Made by a program: the position numbers and the translations under genes. A stretch of DNA of 6,002 nucleotides from Actinomycetota bacterium (GTDB taxonomy: Bacteria; Actinomycetota; Actinomycetes; Nanopelagicales; Nanopelagicaceae). Within the stretch, counting starts at the first letter, position 1. Every line of letters starts with the position of its first letter. Where the stretch lies: positions 1 through 6,002 of the forward strand of contig WLDZ01000064.1 of assembly GCA_009704515.1 (NCBI GenBank), given 5' to 3'. Of the stretch, positions 5,744 to 6,002 are shown in pieces. The notes below the pieces were generated by a model that made no database searches, was not told the DNA's origin, and was given only the letters and a program-made list of their open reading frames with translations.

Positions 5744-6002
5744 TACTTTTCTCCTCTTTCGTGTCCGAGCTTTGCTCGCTTAGTCTCTATATATTGACGA
5801 TTGAACTCATGTACCTCTGTATCAAGATTCATTTGCTTAACACCAAACCCAGCGTTCTTGAGCGCAGAGACTTTCTCGGGATTATTCGTCAGCAAAGTTA
5901 AATCCGAAACACTTAGGAGATGGAGTATTTCAATAGCATCGTGCCATTCACGAGCATCAATTGGATGGCCAAGGCTCACATTCGCCTCAACGGTATCGAG
6001 TC
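5743..6002 (-). CDS. ribA: GTP cyclohydrolase II (RibA or C-terminus of bifunctional RibBA), 3' part only
   Basis: The frame enters from the right edge and ends with TAA at 5743-5745, giving the last 85 residues of GTP cyclohydrolase II. This enzyme opens the GTP ring to start riboflavin synthesis. Family marks are DTVEAN at fragment residues 2-7, LGHPIDAREW at 10-19, LLTNNPEK at 36-43 (including the Thr and Lys that contact GTP in E. coli RibA) and the end NRQYIETKRAKLGH. The zinc-binding cysteines, the catalytic arginine and any RibB domain lie outside, so RibA and fused RibBA cannot be told apart. A GTG at 5979 is an internal valine, not a start. The segment between LLTNNPEK and NRQYIETK is unusual: where E. 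coli RibA has a VP(L/I)-type stretch, this protein reads VKQMNLDTEVHEF, and LGV before the TNNP motif is LSV. The protein could therefore be a diverged paralogue. Its stop overlaps the ribH start by one base. Confidence 0.88.
   Translation of the reverse strand, partial: LDTVEANVSLGHPIDAREWHDAIEILHLLSVSDLTLLTNNPEKVSALKNAGFGVKQMNLDTEVHEFNRQYIETKRAKLGHERGEK
5751..5757 (-). promoter_or_regulatory. Ribosome-binding site of ribH inside the ribA end
   Basis: On the minus strand AGAGGAG lies 7 bases before the ribH ATG, within the last codons of the GTP cyclohydrolase II gene. With the TAATG stop-start overlap it indicates that ribH is translated from the same mRNA by coupling or reinitiation. Confidence 0.75.

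Noticed and set aside
5743..5979. Separate 78-residue gene starting at GTG 5979
   Set aside because: The frame stays open to the right edge and the preceding residues DTVEAN belong to GTP cyclohydrolase II, so the GTG is an internal valine.

Overview
This 6-kb window reads as a stretch of an actinobacterial chromosome of moderate GC, by eye slightly under half. Three things point there. The DinG-type helicase fragment and RibH resemble actinobacterial members; RibH has an SKEDKG-type C-terminal segment. Several genes lack a Shine-Dalgarno sequence and instead have a -10-like hexamer 6-7 bases before the start codon, the leaderless arrangement common in actinobacteria. The only regulator-type motif resembles the TTTGCAAA site recalled for actinobacterial RamB/PrpR regulators. 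A freshwater lineage such as Nanopelagicales would fit, but this is an inference.

Layout from left to right. On the minus strand, positions 1-691 hold the N-terminal 230 residues of a DinG/XPD-type iron-sulfur helicase, running off the left edge. A 38-bp gap with two opposed candidate promoters separates it from a plus-strand aldo/keto reductase (730-1707). That gene meets the next one tail to tail, with 6 bp between the stop codons. All remaining genes are on the minus strand. Read in transcription order from the right edge they are: the C-terminal end of a GTP cyclohydrolase II (ribA or ribBA), ribH overlapping it by one base, a 91-bp gap with a candidate promoter and operator, then prpB, prpC and prpD.

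Two pathways are represented. The ribA/ribBA-ribH pair belongs to riboflavin synthesis: GTP ring opening, and the lumazine synthase step. The prpBCD block encodes the three dedicated 2-methylcitrate cycle enzymes. PrpC condenses propionyl-CoA with oxaloacetate, PrpD dehydrates 2-methylcitrate, and PrpB cleaves 2-methylisocitrate to pyruvate and succinate. Propionyl-CoA synthetase (PrpE), the rehydrating aconitase and a regulator are not in the window. The prpBCD order and sequences look closest to the enterobacterial type, while the control region in front looks actinobacterial.

No RNA gene, CRISPR array, insertion sequence or convincing intrinsic terminator was found, and there is no gene-free stretch over 300 bases. 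I see no evidence of an undescribed multi-gene system. The most interesting item is the 8-bp inverted repeat overlapping the candidate prpB promoter.
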